Source of the DNA: Dasypus novemcinctus | Taxonomy: Eukaryota; Chordata; Mammalia; Cingulata; Dasypodidae | DNA: 64,000 bases | NCBI RefSeq assembly: GCF_030445035.2 | Contig: NC_080680.1 | Coordinates: 47,381,212 to 47,445,211 of the forward strand | Reading direction: 5' to 3' | In this document: piece after piece, positions 12,701 through 27,700 of the stretch | Layout: each line of letters begins with the position of its first letter | Numbering within the stretch: position 1 is the stretch's first letter | Program-made: the position numbers and the translations under genes | Notes under the pieces: model-generated | What the model was told of the DNA's origin: nothing | The model's database searches: none | What the model saw: only the letters and a program-made list of their open reading frames with translations

Positions 12701-15700
12701 GGAAATACAAATTAAAAATGCAATTGAAAAATATTAAAAATACTATATATAACAATCAACGGAATATATTTAAAGCAGTGTTAAAAGAAAAATTCATAGC
12801 AATAAACATTTTTTTCAGTAAAAATAATGAAAAAAAAAATGACAACTACCGATCAACCAGAGAAAAAGAAAAAGAATAAACAAAAAGAAAGCACAAGGAA
12901 GGAAACACTAAAGATAAAAGAAAAAATCAATATAGGACAGAACAAAGCACACCTAATTAAAAATTTTTTTAACCTGGTATTTTTTTTTAATTAACAAAAT
13001 GGACAACCACTAGCTAATTTGATCTTTAAAAAACTGGGGGGCGGGGGGGGGAGCAGAGAAAACAAAATTATATAAAATGAGAAAAGAAGAAGGAAGATAA
13101 CCATTTAAAAGGAGAAAAACTTTAAAAACCACAGACTATTTTGTAGACTTCTATGTAAATAAATTTGAAGACCGAGATGAAACAAATACTTTTCTAGGAA
13201 AATACAGATTACCAAAAATGAACACATTTACTAGTACAAAACCTAAACAGACCAATTTCCATAGAAAAAGTTATTAAGGAACTATTTTACAAAAAAGCAC
13301 CAGGCACAATGGTATCATGGGGATTCAAACCAATTTTTCAGTCAGAAAGTTCTAATGTGCCATAGATTGTTCAAGGACACTGAAAATTAAAGAAAACTTT
13401 CTAATGCTTTTTATGAAGTGTAACATTGATACCTAAATCTGATAAAGACAGTAAAAAGAAAGAATATCACACATGAATACTGATGCAAAAATTATAAATA
13501 AAATCTTAGCAAACAAAATCCAACATCAAATTAAGAAAATAACATACTACAACCTAGTAGGAGTTATTCAATCCAGGTTGGTTCAATATTAGGAAATCCA
13601 TTAATATTATACACTTATACACCATATTGAAAAATCTAAGAAGAAAAATCCTATAATTATCTTTACAGATGCAAAAACAAGCCTTTCACAAAATTAAACA
13701 CCCACTCCTGATTAAAAACATTTGAGAAAATGGCAGAAATGGTAAAAGCACATAAAAGTATTTGTAATTAGCAGCACACTATATGGGTATGGCAGTGGTT
13801 GAAAGGGAAAGTTTAAGGTCATGTAAATCACTAGAAGGCAGGCTAAAAAATGACACATGGGACTATGTAGCATAGCAAACCCTCTCATGGAAAATGCATA
13901 AGGTTAATAGTGCATGTATAAGAAAGTTTTTCTCTGAAACAGAAAAAATGTACCTTAATATTATACAACATTAATATCAGGATGATATTTGGGCAAAAAT
14001 ACAATCAAAGCAATAAATGGACAATAGTGTATAGTAATATATTAATAACTTTCCATCAATGGTAAAAAAAAAAAAGTATGATAAGTGAAAGAAACTGGAC
14101 AAAAAGTACTACATATTGTTGACTCCATCTATACAAAATGTAAATACAAATAGAGATGGAACTAGATTAGCAGTTATGTATGGCAAGAGAAGAACAGAAA
14201 TTGAGAGGTAACTACTTAAGTAGAACGTTCTTTTTTTCTTCTTCTTTTGAAATGCTCTAATATTATGAAATAATGAATGCAAAGTTGTCATTATACCAAA
14301 TGCCATTGATTGTACACTTTAGATGGACTGTATGGTTTATGAATACATTTCAACAAAATTGATAAAAAATTTTCAAGAAAATGAGAATTGATGGCTGTTT
14401 TTGTAACATAATACATATCTTAGTCTTAAAGCCAGTATTTTACATAATAGGAAAACACTAAAGACCTCTGTACCACTATCAGGAACAAGGCAAGGATGCC
14501 CATTATCTCTACAATTGTTCAACAATGTTCCAGAGGTATTAGCCAATCACAGAAAGAAATCAATTCTAGAGGCATAAGAATTGGGAGGAAGAAATAATAC
14601 TATACTTGAAGATAAAATGCAGGGTCAACAAACCATGGCACAAGTTCTGTTTTTGTATGGCCCTCAAACTAATATTTTTAAAGCTGATTTAAAAGAAAAT
14701 AAAGAAAAGAAAATGCAACAAAGATATATGTGATAGAGCTTACATTATTTACTACCTGGCTCTTTACAAAGTTTGTTGCTCCCTGGTATACCTACAGAAA
14801 CCTAGAGTATCAATGATAAAAGATAAAACTAATGCAAAAAATGAAATAATTCAGTATGGTAGCAGGATATAAAATTAACATGCAAAAATCAATTCCCTTC
14901 ATTAGGAAATACCTGTTAGAGGACATAATGGTAGAGAAAAACCACATAATAGCAACAAAGAGAATTAAACTCTCAGGAATAAACTTTTCAATAAATGTGC
15001 AAAACTTAAAAAAGGAATTTATAACATTCCTGAAAGACACAAAAGGACACTTAAACAAATAAAACAATATTCCCAGGTCATTAATAGGATGACTCAATAT
15101 TATAATGTTATCAGTTGTACCTAATTTATAAATTTAAGTCTCCTCCACAAAATATCAATAAGCAATAAGCTTTATAAGAGTTAGACAAGTTGGTATTAAA
15201 GTACATAGAGAAAAATAAACACACAAAAATAGCAAGAAAAACACTCAAAGAAAATAAAGCTGCAAGGGAGCTTAAGTCTTGCGAACATTAAAACAAACTA
15301 TAAAAGCTCTATAACTAAAAGTGTAATACTGATGCATGAACAGGCAAATAAGAGTTGTAAAATAGACCAGAAATAGACCCAGATACATAAAGAAATTTAA
15401 TATATGATAAAAAGGGCACCTCAAATCATTAATAAATGCTGCAGGGACAACTGGGAAACCATTTGGACAAAGATAAATCCATACCTTATGTCACACACAA
15501 GAATATCCTTCAAATGGATGGTTCTAAATGAAAAGAGAGAGAGAGAGAGAGAAACTAACATACAAGTACTAGAAGAAAATATGGGTGAACTGTTCTTTGT
15601 CCTCAGTGTAGGGAAAAGCCTAACTATGGCCCAAAATCCAGAGGCAAAAAAGACTGGGTTTGCATGGTCAGAACCCACTATGAACAATCCAAAGACAACT

Positions 15701-18700
15701 AAAAAACTAGGAGAAAATATCTCCAGCATCTGTCACTGATAATATAAAGAACTATTAAAAACTGAGTGGGGGAGCAGATGTAGCTCAATAGTTGAGTGCC
15801 TGTTCTCTGTGTATGAGGTCCTGGGTTTAATCCTTGGTGCCTCCTTAAAAAAAAAAAAACAACCAAAAACTGAGTGACACCTCAGAAGCAATAAGCATAC
15901 CTAAACACTTAGATCTTGGTTTCTAAATACCACTCTCCAGGGATTGATGAAGAAATGGCTGATTTATGGCTGAGGAATAGAAAACAAAAGGTTAAGTCCA
16001 AAACATCTGTAGTACCAGAAAGTAAGTGCTCAAAAAAGAACCACCAGTAACAAGATATTTTGACATTGTATAACCCCTGATAAGATGCACTGCAAAAGAC
16101 ACTTCTATGACATACTGGCCAAATAAGAATAATTTCTAACCAATCATGAGAAAACATTCAAGAAAAGGAAATTGAGAGAAATTCTACCAAACAACTGAAC
16201 AATAATAAACAGATCAAGGCCATAAAGGAACTGTCATAGATTGGAAGAGATTAAGAAGATAACAATTAAACGCAATGTAGAAGGAAGCAGATGTGGCTCA
16301 AGTAGTTGGGCGCCCGCCTACACACGGGAGGTCCCAGATTTGGTTCTGGGTGCCTATTTTTTTTTCTTATTTCTTCCCCCTCCCCAACCCCACTGTCTGC
16401 TCTCTGTGCCCATTCACTGTGTATTCTTCTGTGTCTGTTATATTCTCATTAGGCAGCTCTGGGAACCCATCCTGGGATCTTCCGGAGTGGGAGAGAGGTA
16501 AGCATTCTCTTGCTCCACCTCAGCTCCCTAGTTCACCGCATCTCAGATTGTCTCTTCTCTGTGTCTCTTTTTTGTTGTGTCATCTTATTGCATCAGGTCT
16601 CTGTGTGGGCGGCAACACTCCTGGGCAGTCTGCTCTCCTGTGCGGGGCTGCACTCCTTGAGCAGGGGGCACCCCTATGTGGGGCAACACTCCTTGTGCAT
16701 GGCAGGGCTCCACATGGGCCAGCTTGCCACATTGGCCGGGAGGCCCTGGGTATCGAACCCTGAACCTCCTATATGGTAGGTGGAAGCTATATCCATTGAG
16801 CCATATTTGCTTCCCTGTTTTTTTAAGATTTATTTTATTTCTCACCACCCCCTTGTTTTCCACTTGCTATCTGTTCATCTTCCTTGTTTTCTTTTAGGAG
16901 GCACTGAGAACTGAACCCAGGACCTCTGATGTGGGAAGGAAGTGCCTAATTGCTTGAGCCACCAACGCTCCCTGCTTTCGTTATATCTCTCATTATGTTT
17001 TTTCTGTCCACAGCTTTTGTTGTGTCATCTTGTTCTGGCAGCTTGCCGTATGTGTCCACACGTCAGTTTGCTGTTTTCTTTAGGAAGCACCAGGAACCTC
17101 TGCTTCCTGCTTTGCTGTGTCTCTCATTATGGTTTTTCTTTTTGTGTCTCATATTGTGTCAGCTTGCTGCGCTTGCCTGTCATGACAGCTCACTGTCTTC
17201 TTTAGTAGTCACTGGGATCCAAACCAGCAACCTCCCATGTGGTAGCAACCTCCCATGTGGCACACTTAAGCCACATCCGCTTTCCTGGTGCCTCCTAAAG
17301 AAGATGAGCAAGACAGTGAGCTGACACAATGGGCTGGTGTGGCAAATTGACACAACAAGATGACACAACATGATGCAACAAGGAGACACAACAAGGAAAC
17401 ACAAGGAGAGACACAATAAGCAGGGCGGATGTGGCTCAAGCAATTGGGCACCTCTTCCACATGGGAGGTCCTAGGTTCATTTCCCAGTGCCTCCTAAAAG
17501 ACAAGCAGACAGAGAGCGCACACAATGAACAGACAGCAAGCACAAACAATGAGGGGGGAGGAGAAATAAAAATATAAATCTTTAAAAAAAAAACAACACA
17601 ATATAGAACCCTAGAAGGGATCCTGGAAAATAAAAAAGGCCTTAAGGAAAAATTGGTGAGACTGAATAAGGTTTGTTGTGTGATTAGTAACATGTACAAA
17701 TATTAATTTCCTTGTTTTGAATTAGACTACAGTTACGCAAGTTTTGACTCCATGATTAAGACATTACAACCTATAAATGGCCTCACAGTTCCTCATGCAG
17801 AGCTGCTTCAAATCACAGGCTTTCCACTGTGTGCTACTTTCAACTTCAACTATAAGATCATCCAAAAAGCTCTAGGCTTAAGCAAATGTTTAGGGTTGAG
17901 ATCAAGGGAAAAAATAAAACCACCCTTCTCCTACCACCTCCCCCAAAAACCCACAACTAATCTCCAGAGATCCACAGCCTAAGGAAACCATATAATTTAT
18001 CATCCTCACCAATATAACATTGAGAGTAAAAGGGGTAACATGTAGGCACCCTACACATACTGCTGAAACAATAACTTAAGTATCACCTTAAGAAGCTACA
18101 AGATGACAACAAATTAATGGAATAAAAGCAACAAATAAAATCAAAAGTCGAAAGTTGTTTCTTTGAAAAGATTAATAAAATTGATAAACCTCTAGCAAGA
18201 CTAAATTTAAAAAAAATATAATCAAACCACCAACATCAGAGATGACCGGTGACATCACAACAGACGCCACAGACATTATAAAGACAACATGGGGCATTAT
18301 TAACAACTGTATGGCACTACCCTTGACAACTTAGGAAAAAAATGTGCAAATTTCTTGACGAGCACAAATTACTTAAACTATTATAACAATAAATACAAAA
18401 CCTGAACCCAACTTGGAGTTTCAGGAAGATGGCATTGGAGCGGGCAGGCAAGCTCAGCTCTTAAAGAAACAATGAAGGGCCAAAAGCTGTCGGAGGGACC
18501 TGTTTGGGGGCAGGCAGACCAGACAGTGCTGTGCAACTCCAAGCCATTTCCCAGCCAGTCAGCAGATGGTGCCTGTCAGAAAACCGTTTCCAGGAGGTGT
18601 TTCTTCTTGCTTCTCTGGCTCTCTCTTTTACCTCTGTATTCATTCCGTTTATAAAGAGAAAGGAGAGACTAGCAGATGTCACCATGTATGTGCCCTGCCT

Positions 18701-21700
18701 TGTGCCAGAAGAACCAAGGACTGCCAGCAGCCAGTCTTCAGGAAAACATCGCCTTTGTGATGCTTTGATTTGGACTTTTTCTCAGTCTCAAACTGTAAGC
18801 TAATGAATCCCCATTTTTTAAGCCAACCCATTCATGGTATTGTGCTTTAAGCAGCCTAGGAACACAACCAAGATAGTGTTTATTCTTGGAATGCAAAGTA
18901 AATTTAACAAATGAAAATCAATGTAATTTACCACATTAACAGATAAAAGGGTAAAAATCATACAATCATTTCAATAAACATGGAAAATGTCTGAATAAGT
19001 TTAATGCACATTTATAATAAAAACCCTCAGCAAACTAGGAAGAAAAGGAAATTTCCTCAACCTGATAATGGGCATCTACAAAAAAACCCTTCACTAACAT
19101 CACACTTAATGGTTCCCCTATGATTAAAAACAAGGCAAAGATATCTGATCTCACTAGTTGTATTCAACATTGTACTAGAGGTACTTAAGCCAATGCAATT
19201 TGCATGAAAAAGAAATACAAGAATCAGGATGGTGGAGTGAAAGGCTTCAGGGCTCCAATTCCCTGCAGAAGTTTTGAACAGACAGCAATAACTGCCAGAA
19301 ACATCTTTCTCAAAGCTTCAGAAAATAAAGGATGGTATTAACAGAGTAACAGAACAAGGGCCAAGTCAAGAAAATAGTCACCTAAACCTGGTATCATCTC
19401 CTGGCACCCTGACTGGCCCTTCCTCCAACCCTCACCAGCTCAGGGAGCCAACCTATTCTCCTGGTGCATGAATCCCTAGTCACAGTTCCAGACAGAAGAG
19501 AGTAACTCTCATGTACATACTAGGAACATGTACGTCTGGCCCCATCTATCTGGTGGTGACCTGAAGGACTCACAGTCCCAGAACTTGCCCTGTGTACAGA
19601 GGTGGTTCACCACACTCTCCTATAGAATTCTGTTGAAGATCAGTCAAGTCATGCTGCCTGAGGCAAGGGATTACTACCTGTCGGACATCAGTACAGTGCC
19701 CGTGACCACGAAGAAATTCTTTCCTAGGGAGGAAGGGACATTTGTATCTGTGTAAATGAGGGAATTCTTAGGGCCACACATATGTGCCTAAGATAAAAAG
19801 CATACACCGTAAGGATCAGGAAGGTCCCTACACTTTGGACTGGAGATATTCTCTAAACTCTTTGTATGGATAAGCCTTGACTCACACATGTCAATCTTCA
19901 AAGTCTGGGAGAGGTGGGAAGCAGATACGGATCAACGGACAGAACTTTCGCCTACCATCTGGGAGGTCCAGGGTTCGATAACCAGGACCTCCTGACCCGT
20001 GTGATGAGCTGGCCCATGTGGAGTGCTGCCATGCGCAAGGAGTGTTGCCCCACACAGGGGTGCCCCCCATGCAAGGAGTACAGCCCTGAACAGGAGAGCA
20101 GACCATCCAGGAGTGGTGCCACCCACATGAAGAGTTGACACAGCAAGATGACACAAAGAAGAGACAATCTGAGATGCAGGGAACTAGGGAGCTGAGGTGG
20201 AGCAAGAGAATGCTCACCCCTCTCCCACTCCAGAAGATCCCAGGATGGGTTCCCAGAGCTGCCTAATGAGAATACAACAGACACAGAAGAAGACAGTGAG
20301 TGGACACAGAGAGCAGACTTTGGGGGCGGGGGGGGGGGGGTATGGGAAGGGGAAAAAAAATCTGGGAAAGGTGTTCTCTTTTTTTTCTTTCTTTTTAAAA
20401 ATTAGCTCCTGGCATTCAAGGGAAGCTGTCATAACCCTAGCTGTACACGAGTTTAATAAACAGATGTCTCAGAGCCTAAATTGCAGATACAACATGTTAA
20501 AATATCAAAATGTCAGGTTTCAGCAGAAGATTACAAAACATAAAAAGAAACAGGAAGTTATGGCCCAGGCAAAGAAGAAAATTAAAGTTAGAAATCAACA
20601 ATGAGGATGACCAGACCTGGGACACACCAAAGATTTTGAAAATAATGATCCTATTTATGCTCAAAGAGTTAAAAGAAAACATGCACAAAGAACTGAAGGA
20701 AAACAGAAAAACAACAGATGAACAAAAACAAAGTATCAATAGAGAGATGAAAATTACGAAAAGGAACCAAAAAGAGCATGGTAACCAAAATTAAAAATTC
20801 CCAAGGGGGGTTCAACAGCAGATTAGAACTGGCAAAAGAAAGAATCAGTGGGGTTGAAGATAAGGTCATTGAAATCATCTAGTCTGAGGAGAAAAAAGAA
20901 AGAAGGAAAGTGAACAGCTTCAGTAAACTGTGGGGCACCATCAAGCATGCCAATATATGCATCATGAGAATCCAAGAAGGAGAAAGAAAGAAAGGGCCAG
21001 AGAGAATATTCAAGGATATAACTGCTGGCATCTTCCCAAATTTAATGAAAGACATGAATATACACATCCAAGATGCTCAGTGGATTCCAAACAGGATAAA
21101 CCAAATAGACCTCACACCATGACATATTATAATCAAGCTGTTGAATGCCAAAGATAAAAAGAGAATCCTGAAAGCCATAGGAGAGAAGCAATGTATCACA
21201 TACATGGGAGCCTGTGCCAATTTCTCATCAGAAACTATGAAGGCTGGGGAGGTGGGAACTTGGTTCACAGGTTAGAAAGATAAGGCTCAGCTCTCTCTAA
21301 AACAATGGACAAAGAGCCAGAGGCTGCCTTGGGAACCTGCTTTGGGGTACAGCAAACCAAGATACTGCTTCACAACTCCCAGGAGAGTTGTAAGACAAGC
21401 AAGCCAAAACAACTAATCACAACAACAAAGAAAGAGAATAAGAGGTACGAACTGTCAAAGTGAAACCTTACCACAAACACACAAAAACAACAAAATAAAA
21501 CCACAGAACAGAGAGAGAAGCTAATCAACTGAATAAACCTATCAATATAAACAGATACTTAGACATCAACAAAAAATTACAAGCCACAATAAGAAACAGG
21601 AAGACATGGCCTAGTCCAATGAACAAACTAAAAACCAGGAAGGGATGCAGAATATTGAACAACTAATCAGAGATGTTCAAACAAATATCATGAATCAACT

Positions 21701-24700
21701 TAATGAAGTGAAGGAAGAGATTAAGAGTATTAAATCAACACTGGGAGAACATACTGAAGAAACTACAAACATACATAAAAAGATAATGGATATGATGGTG
21801 ATGAATGGCACAATCCAAGAAATCAAAAATATACTGGAGGGAAGCGAACTTGGCCCAGTGGTTAGAGCGTCCATCTATCACATGGGAGGTCCGCGGTTCA
21901 AACCCCGGGCCTCCTTGACCCGTGTGCAGCTGGCCCATGAGCAGTGCTGATGCGCGCAAGGAGTACCCTGCCACACAGGGGTGTCCCCTGCGTAGGGGAG
22001 CTCCATGTGCAGGGAGTGTGCCCCATAAGGAGAGCCACCCAGTGCAAAAGAAAGTGCAGCCTGCCCAAGAATGGTGCCACACACACGGAGAGGTGACACA
22101 ACAAGATGACGCAACAAAAAGAGACACAGATTGCCGTGCTGCTGACAACAGAAGTGGACAAAGAACATGCAGCAAAATAGACACAGAGAACAGACAACTG
22201 GCGGGGGGGGGGGAGAGAAATCAAATAAATAAATCTTTAAAAATATATATACTGGAAGCACATAACAGCAGATTTGAACAGGCAGAGGAAAGAATCACCG
22301 ATGTGGAAGACAGTATATCTGAAATCAAACAGATAGTAAAACAGATAAAAAGATGGAAAAAACTCAGCAGGTACTTAGAGATTTGAATGACAACATGAAA
22401 TGCACAAATACACAGATTATAGGCATCCTAGGGGGAGAAGAGAAGAGAAAGGGGACAGAAGGAATGCTGGAGGGAATAATGGTTGAAAACTTTCTAACCC
22501 TATTTAAGGAGATGGACATACATGTTGAGGGAGTGCAGCCCACCCCAAACAGTATAAATCCTAACAGGCTTACTCCAAGACATATACTCATCAAACTGTC
22601 CAATGCTCAAGACAAACAGAGGAATACTGAAAGCAGCAAGAGAAAAGGGAACCATCACATACAAAGGGGATCAGTAAGAATCAATGCTGATTTCTATCTG
22701 AAACCATGGAGGCAGTGGTATGATATAGTTAAGGTGTTAAAAGAAAAAAACTTCCAGCTAAGAATTCTCTATCCAGCAAAGCTGGCATTCAAAAATGAGG
22801 GAGAGCTCAAGATATTCAGATAAAAAAAATTAAGAAAGTACATCAATATGAAACTTACACTTCAAGAAATACTAAAGGAGGAAGAAATGGAAGAGACTGC
22901 CTTGCCACTGTACATACAGTTGATGAAAAACAAAACATCAAAAAAATTTTTATGGTATTTTTCATTTTTTAATACCCCAATTTATTTTTTACTTTTAGTT
23001 TTCCTAAATTATTACATATTCTATTTCTAACCTTTAACTTATCATTACTATTTCATTTTTCTATTAATTGAAATTGGCAATATATTAGACTTTATTTTTT
23101 AAGAAGTTTTGGATCAGAGAGGGGTTCAACTATGGCAGGGGAGAAGCACTGATGTGGGGTGTCATTGAGGGGAATGCATGGGTGGGAGGGAGTTCTCCAG
23201 GGCATGCATATAGGGTATACAGATGTTTGGATGTTTGTTGGGTATTGACATAGGCGGTAAAGTTTCACACGACAACTGAGGGAATGCTGACTTCCCATTC
23301 CAGGAAACTCTGTTGCAATTTCCAAGGGAACAGCAACAAGCCACCAAGTACAAGGGCAAGGACCAGTGAAGAAGGATGGTCCAATGATGGGCCCTTGATA
23401 CCAATGACTATGCTATGAGCCTGTGTGCTTGAAATTTCAACTAGGCCTAGAGTTGCAGGGTGCGGAAAAGTTACCTCTTGAGACCCTCCATGTTGCTCAA
23501 ATGTGGTCACTCTCTAAGCCAAATTTAGCATGTAAATGCATTACCTTCCCGCAGCATGGGACATGACTCCCAGGGATGAGCCTCCTTGGTGCCAAGGGAT
23601 TACTACCAAGCACCAGCTGGTGATGCAACTAGAAAAAGACCTTGAATAAAAGGGGGAAATGGTAAAGATAAATGGATTTATGTGACTAAGAGACTTCAAA
23701 ATGAGTTGGGAGGTCATCAGAGGGGTCGCGCTTACACACATCTCAGCAGGATCCCAGAGACAGCCCAAAGTAGATGCAATCCCAGGCAGTGGTGCTCCTG
23801 AGGGCTACTGAGACACCCAGGTCCTATGGTCATGACAATTGACTCTAGAGTTCAGTGCTTTGCCAGTGCTCCTGTGTTTGATAGAGTTGGACTCAGATAT
23901 GACCTCTCTACTCATACCTCTTCTGTCACTTTTACAGAACCTGTGGTTTGCACTGGGGTTGGTGTATGCTCAGGAGATTTGAATCTCTGGACGGTCTATG
24001 TGCCAGCTGGGCCCTGAGCCTCAGCAGAGCTTCAACACCTACTCTCTGGTTCGTTGGACTTACCAAGGTCAGCTAACAGGGAGGTGTGGATGGTCAACCA
24101 CTACACCAGGGACCCAACAGAGTCTATAGCTGCAAGCAGGAGAATTCCATCCATCAGCCATGTGGGATCTAAGCCCCTTCTTGATTTAGAGGTAGAGGTG
24201 CACATTGCCATCCCAGGGTCCTCAGGATGGAGAAATAAAATATGGATTAGAGTACACTTACTGGTATTCTACTGTAGAATTACTGTGACTCTAGCAACAG
24301 AAAAAATTATATCATTGATGTGGAGACAGCAGTCATGGGAGTTGCTGAAGGCAGGGAGAGGGAAAAAGAGGTGTGATATGGTGGCATTTTCAGGACTTGG
24401 AGTTGTCCTCAATGATACTGCCGGGATAAATGCGAGACATTATGTATCTTGCCATAACTCACTGAATGGACTGGGACAGAGTGTAAACTACAACATAAAC
24501 TATAATCCATGCTGTGTAGCAATGCTTCAAAAGGTACTCATCAAATACAATGAAAGTACAATGTTAATGAAAGAAGTTGTCACTGCGGGAGGAGTGGGGG
24601 GGTGTGGGGAGTGAGATATAGGGGAATCTCTTATATTTTTTTAAGGTAACATTTTGTGTGATTTATGTATCTTAAAGAAAAAGATAATTTTTAAAAAGAT

Positions 24701-27700
24701 AAAAGAAACACTAAAGGAGTTCTGCAGGTCAAAAAACATGAGAGAGAGTTGAAGGAGAGTATAAGATCTTAAAAAGATAAAAAGATAAATAAAAACAAAA
24801 TATGGCATACATAAACCTAAAGAAAATATGGCTAATGTAAGTAATTCCTTGACAGTAATAACACTGAATGTTAATGGATTAAACTCACCAGTCAAGAGAC
24901 ACAGATTGGCAGAATGGACAAGGAAATAAGACCCATCTAGGGAGGTGGAGATGGCTCAACTGATAGAGCTTCCGCCTACCATATGGGATGACCTGGGTTC
25001 AATCTCTGGGGCCTCCTGGTGAAAAAGAAGAAACCATGCCTGTGTGGCAAGCCAGTGCCTGCACGAGTGCCTGCGTGGTAAGTCAATGCCCTGCATGAAT
25101 GAGTCATGCAGCAAGATGATGACACATAAAAAGAGAGACAAGGGGAGAGTCAAGGTGAAGCACAGCACAAACCAGGAACTGCAGTGGCACAGCTGACAGG
25201 GAACCTCTCTTCCCATCAGAGGTCTCTAGGATCGAATCCCAGTGAATCCTAGAGGGGAAAAAAATGAGAAGAAAAGACAACACAGACAGTAAAAACAACA
25301 AGGCAGGAGGAGGGGAAGCAGAGGGGGAAGTAAGTAAATAAAAAATCTTAAAAACAAAAAGACCCATCTATATGTTATCTACAAGAAACCCACCTTAAAC
25401 CCAGGGATGCAAGGAGGCTGAAAGTGAACACTTGGAATACAATTTTACAAGCAAATAATACCAAAAAAGGGAGTAGCTATACGAATACAGGACAAAATAG
25501 ACTTTAAATGCAAAACTATTGTAAGAGACAAAGAAGGACACTATATATTAATAAAAGGGGTAATCTATCAAGAAGAAAGAACAATCATAAACATGCATCA
25601 AAATACATGAGGCAAACAGAAAAACTAAGTGGACATCAGATGCCTCTACAATTGTAGTGGGGGACTTTAATACACCATTATCACCATTAGAACATCTCGA
25701 CAGAGAATCAATAAAGAAACAAAGACTTTGAATAATACATTAGAGGATCAAGACCTAACAAACATATGCAGAATATTACACCCAAATACAGAGGGATATA
25801 CATTCTTCTTGAGTGCACATGGATCATTCTTGAGGATAGACCACATGCCATGCCACAGAACTCTCAATGAATTCAGAAAGACTGAAATCATACCAAGTAA
25901 TTTCTATGACCACAATGGAATGAACTTGGAAATCAGTAAGGGGTTCAGAATCAGATTAGGCACAAAGATACGGAAGTTAAACAACACACTCTGAGACAAA
26001 CAGTGGGCCAAGGAGAAAATCTCAAAAGAAATCAGTAACTACCTTGAAACAAATGAGAATGACAACACAACATATTCAAACCTATGTGATTCAGCAAAAG
26101 ATATACTGAAATTCATAGCCATAAATGCCTACATTAAAAAAGAATAAAGAGCTAAAATTAAAGACCTAACTGCATACCTGGAAGAATTAGAAAAAGAACA
26201 GCAAACTAACCTCAAAGGAAACAGAAAGAAAGAAATAACAAAGATTAGAACAGAACTAAATGAAATTGAAAATAAGAAAGCATTAGAAAAAAATAAAAGC
26301 AAAAGCTGGTTCTTTGAGAACATTAATAAAATTGACAAATCCTTAGTTAGACTAACAAAGAATAAAAGAAAGAAGATGCAAACACATAAAATAAGAAATG
26401 AAGAAGAGGATATCACCACTGACCCCAAAGAAATAAAGAATACCACAAGAGGATACTTTGAGAAATTATATGCCAACAAGATGAGTAATTTAGAGGAAAT
26501 GGACAAATTCCTAGAAACACACAAGCAATCTACATTGTCATAAGAAGAAACTGATAAACTCAACAGACAATCACAAGTAACAAGACGGAATTAGTCATCA
26601 AAAACCTCCTAATTAAGAAGAGCCCAGGACCAGATGGTTTCACAGGTAAAGTCTACCAAACGTTCTGGAAAGAACTAACATCAACCCTGCTGAAACTCTT
26701 ACAAAAAAGAGAAGTAGAAGGAACATTGCTTAATTTATTCTATGATGCCAACATCTACCAAAGCCAAACAAAGATGCCACAAAAAAAGGAAAACTATAGA
26801 TCAAATTCTCTAATAAGCCTAGATGCTAAAATCCTCAAGAAAATACTTGCTAACCATATTCAATAACACATCAAACCAATTATACACCATTACCAAGTGG
26901 GTTTTATCCCTGGTATGCAAGGATGGTTCAACACAAGAAAATCATTCAATGTAATACACTACATAAAGAGACTGAAAGAAAAAAATAACATGCTCATCTC
27001 TATAGATGCAGAAAAAGCATTCAACAAAATAGAGCACCCTTTCCTGATAAAAACATTACAAATGATAGGAATAGAAAAAACTTTCTCAACAGAATAAAGG
27101 GTATATATGAAAAACCCACAGCTAACATCATATTCAACAGTAAAATCCTAAAAGCTTTCCCTCTATGATCAGGAACAAGACAAGGATGCCCATTTACACT
27201 GCTTCTATTTAACAATGTGTTAGAAGTACTTCCTTGAGCACTTAGGCATCCAACCTGGAAAGAAAGAAGTAAAGATTTCACTATTTACAGATGACATGAT
27301 CCTATACATAGAAAGCCCTGACAAATCGACAACAAAGCTTTTTTCTTTTAAAAGATTTATTCCCTTCCCCCCAGTTGTCTGCTCTCTGTGTCCATTTGCT
27401 GTGTGTTCTTCTGTGTCCACCTGTATTCTTGTAAGTGGCACAGGCAATCTGTGTCTCTTTTTTGTTGCGTCATCTTGCTGCATTAGCTCTCCATGTATGC
27501 AGCACCATTCCTGGACAGGCTGTACTTTTTTTGCGCTGGGTGGCTCTCCTTACAGGGCACACTCCTTGTGTGTGGGGCTCCCCTACACGGGGGACACCCC
27601 TGTGTGGCAGGGCACTCCTTGCATGCATCAGCACTGTGCGTGGGCCAGCTCATCACATGGGTCAGGAAGCCCTGGGGTTTGAACCTTGGACCTCCCAAGT

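Larger units (their letters stand above)
5140..17750 (+). mobile_element. Ancient L1 (L1M/HAL1-like), broken into many pieces
   Basis: Collinear L1 fragments appear between younger insertions. ORF1-like coiled-coil sequence lies at about 5140-5538 and 5996-6313, inter-ORF and endonuclease parts at 9860-10985 and 11390-12190, reverse-transcriptase and C-terminal ORF2 sequence at 12632-15768, and a 3'-UTR-like part at 15877-16281 and 17596-17750. All are on the plus strand and in L1 order, which supports one old element split by a provirus, SINEs, a hAT-type element and L1 3' ends. No long frame survives. I cannot exclude that it is two overlapping old L1s, and the 5' boundary is uncertain (4520-5190 may be intron). 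Confidence 0.55.
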
